6,345 bases of DNA from Acidobacteriaceae bacterium UBA1795 (GTDB lineage: Bacteria; Acidobacteriota; Terriglobia; Terriglobales; Acidobacteriaceae). Position 1 is the stretch's first letter, and every line of letters begins with the position of its first letter. A program made the translations under genes and the position numbers. The DNA is taken from NCBI GenBank assembly GCA_002314435.1, contig DCFV01000054.1, forward strand, positions 1 to 6,345. Direction: 5' to 3'. This document shows, piece by piece, positions 5,381 through 6,345 of the stretch. The notes under the pieces are model-generated. The model ran no database searches. It worked only from the letters and a program-made list of their open reading frames with translations, and was not told the DNA's origin.

Positions 5381-6319
5381 TCACCATCCAAACCACGCCC
5401 ACAACTTCGCCCACATCCACGCCGACACATCGCGGAACAGCACATACCCCAGCGGCTGCAGTCCCGCCCGAATCTTGCAGAACCCCTGCATGCCCGGCCG
5501 CAGGCTGCCGTCCGCATTCGGCACCGCCACGCGCGCATAAAAGACGCGATCCTCCCCAACCACCTGCCCCGCCGGACTCACCACGCGCACCGTGCCCCGA
5601 AACGTCCGTGCCGGAAAAGACTCAAGCTTGACGCTCACCGGGTTGCTTGCGCGAACCAGCGCAACATTCCGCTGCGGTATCGAAACATCGACAATCGCCT
5701 CCGAGGTCCTGATCAAATCCACCAGGTCGTCGCCCGTGGTTACCTTGCGGCCCGTCAGATTCTCCGGGTGCGCCGTCGCCACAATCCCGTCTATATTGGC
5801 CCGGATCGTCGTACGCTCCATCTGCTCCTGCGCCCGGCTCAACTCGCCCCGCAGGTACTGCGTCTCCAGTTGCCGCTGGCCCGCCAGCGTCGCGTCGTTG
5901 TTCACCAGCGCCTGCGACATCTGCGCCATCGCCGTGTTGTAGCGCGCCTCCGCGCTGGCCACCGCAGCGCGCTGACCCCAGTCCGCCATCTGCACCAGCG
6001 GCGTACCGGGCGCTACCCTCTCGCCCTCGTGCACCAGCACCGTCTGAACCACGCCGTCTTCTTCCGCGCGAACCGATTCCGTCTGTCCCGCCGCCACCGC
6101 CGCGCTGCCTGAAATGCGCATCGGCACCGGAACCGTAATCAGCGCCAGCACCACCGCCGTTGCCGCCGTAATCAACAGGGCCCGCCGCTGTTTGTCGATC
6201 GCCATGAAGCGCCGCTTCTTTTCCATCAACGGCTCAAGAATCCCTATAAAAGGGACTTCCTTGTAGAGCGAGGCGTTCCTCAGAGCCAGCGGCGCCTGGC
6301 TCGCCAGCAGCTTGATCAC
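5381..6319 (-). CDS. HlyD-family membrane fusion protein with GAF-like N-terminal remnant
   Basis: From the GTG at 6319 the protein has 312 residues. One transmembrane helix (about 46-66) is followed by a lipoyl half (AEEDGVVQTVLVHEGERVAP, about 85-104), a short coiled hairpin (about 115-170), a second lipoyl half (RANIDGIVATAHPENLTGRK, about 173-192) and a beta-barrel ending GSLRPGMQGFCKIRAG. The C-terminal tail is Trp-rich, with five Trp in the last 12 residues. Residues 1-20 (VIKLLASQAPLALRNASLYK, initiator read as Val) closely resemble the last helix of GAF domains, so the native protein may be longer, with a GAF domain encoded upstream. An in-frame TGA at 6337-6335 blocks that reading here. 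Alternative starts are the ATGs at 6226 and 6205, just before the membrane helix. Neither has an ideal ribosome binding site. The stop lies about 8 nt before the next gene's start. Confidence 0.85.
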   Translation of the reverse strand: MIKLLASQAPLALRNASLYKEVPFIGILEPLMEKKRRFMAIDKQRRALLITAATAVVLALITVPVPMRISGSAAVAAGQTESVRAEEDGVVQTVLVHEGERVAPGTPLVQMADWGQRAAVASAEARYNTAMAQMSQALVNNDATLAGQRQLETQYLRGELSRAQEQMERTTIRANIDGIVATAHPENLTGRKVTTGDDLVDLIRTSEAIVDVSIPQRNVALVRASNPVSVKLESFPARTFRGTVRVVSPAGQVVGEDRVFYARVAVPNADGSLRPGMQGFCKIRAGLQPLGYVLFRDVSAWMWAKLWAWFGW

Positions 6320-6345
6320 CTCACTGTGCCGCGATCACTCAGAAC

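Noticed and set aside
5081..6112. 343-codon plus-strand ORF opposite the adaptors
   Set aside because: It is low-complexity Pro/Arg/His-rich and spans two real minus-strand genes, so it is a shadow frame.

Overview
This is a GC-rich bacterial segment with dense coding, 4-bp ATGA and GTGA-type gene overlaps, a sigma-54 activator with a sigma-54 promoter, and a lipoprotein efflux adaptor. It fits a Gram-negative (diderm) bacterium. The combination of proteins suggests Acidobacteriota (Terriglobia-like), but that is inference only; nothing in the window fixes the taxon.

Layout, left to right: (1) 1-271, an open reading frame on the minus strand running off the left edge, of uncertain reality. 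(2) 313-1713, plus strand, a sigma-54 enhancer-binding activator with a degenerate receiver domain, a full AAA+ domain and a Fis-type helix-turn-helix. (3) 1714-1953, a regulatory intergenic region holding a 17-bp near-palindrome (candidate activator site), a near-consensus -24/-12 sigma-54 promoter and a 5' leader. (4) 1954-2217, plus strand, a small, very basic Ser/Lys-rich protein with tandem APLVSK hexapeptides. (5) 2269-2298, a 30-bp perfect palindrome acting as terminator between convergent transcription units. (6) 2311-6319, minus strand, three tightly overlapping genes transcribed toward the terminator: a membrane-fusion (HlyD-like) protein, a periplasmic adaptor lipoprotein, and a fusion of a PqqD-like domain, an M50 zinc metalloprotease membrane domain and an HlyD-like domain. 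The first of these begins with residues resembling the end of a GAF domain, so its upstream part may lie beyond the right edge.

Reading the parts together: the activator probably switches on the adjacent repeat-peptide gene through the -24/-12 promoter. The convergent operon looks like machinery for recognising (PqqD-like domain), cleaving (M50) and exporting or tethering (HlyD-like adaptors) a peptide. The working hypothesis is a sigma-54-controlled repeat-peptide secretion or maturation system. The substrate relationship is inferred from adjacency and domain content; no modification enzyme (radical SAM, YcaO, LanM), no ATPase pump and no outer-membrane channel is visible in the window.
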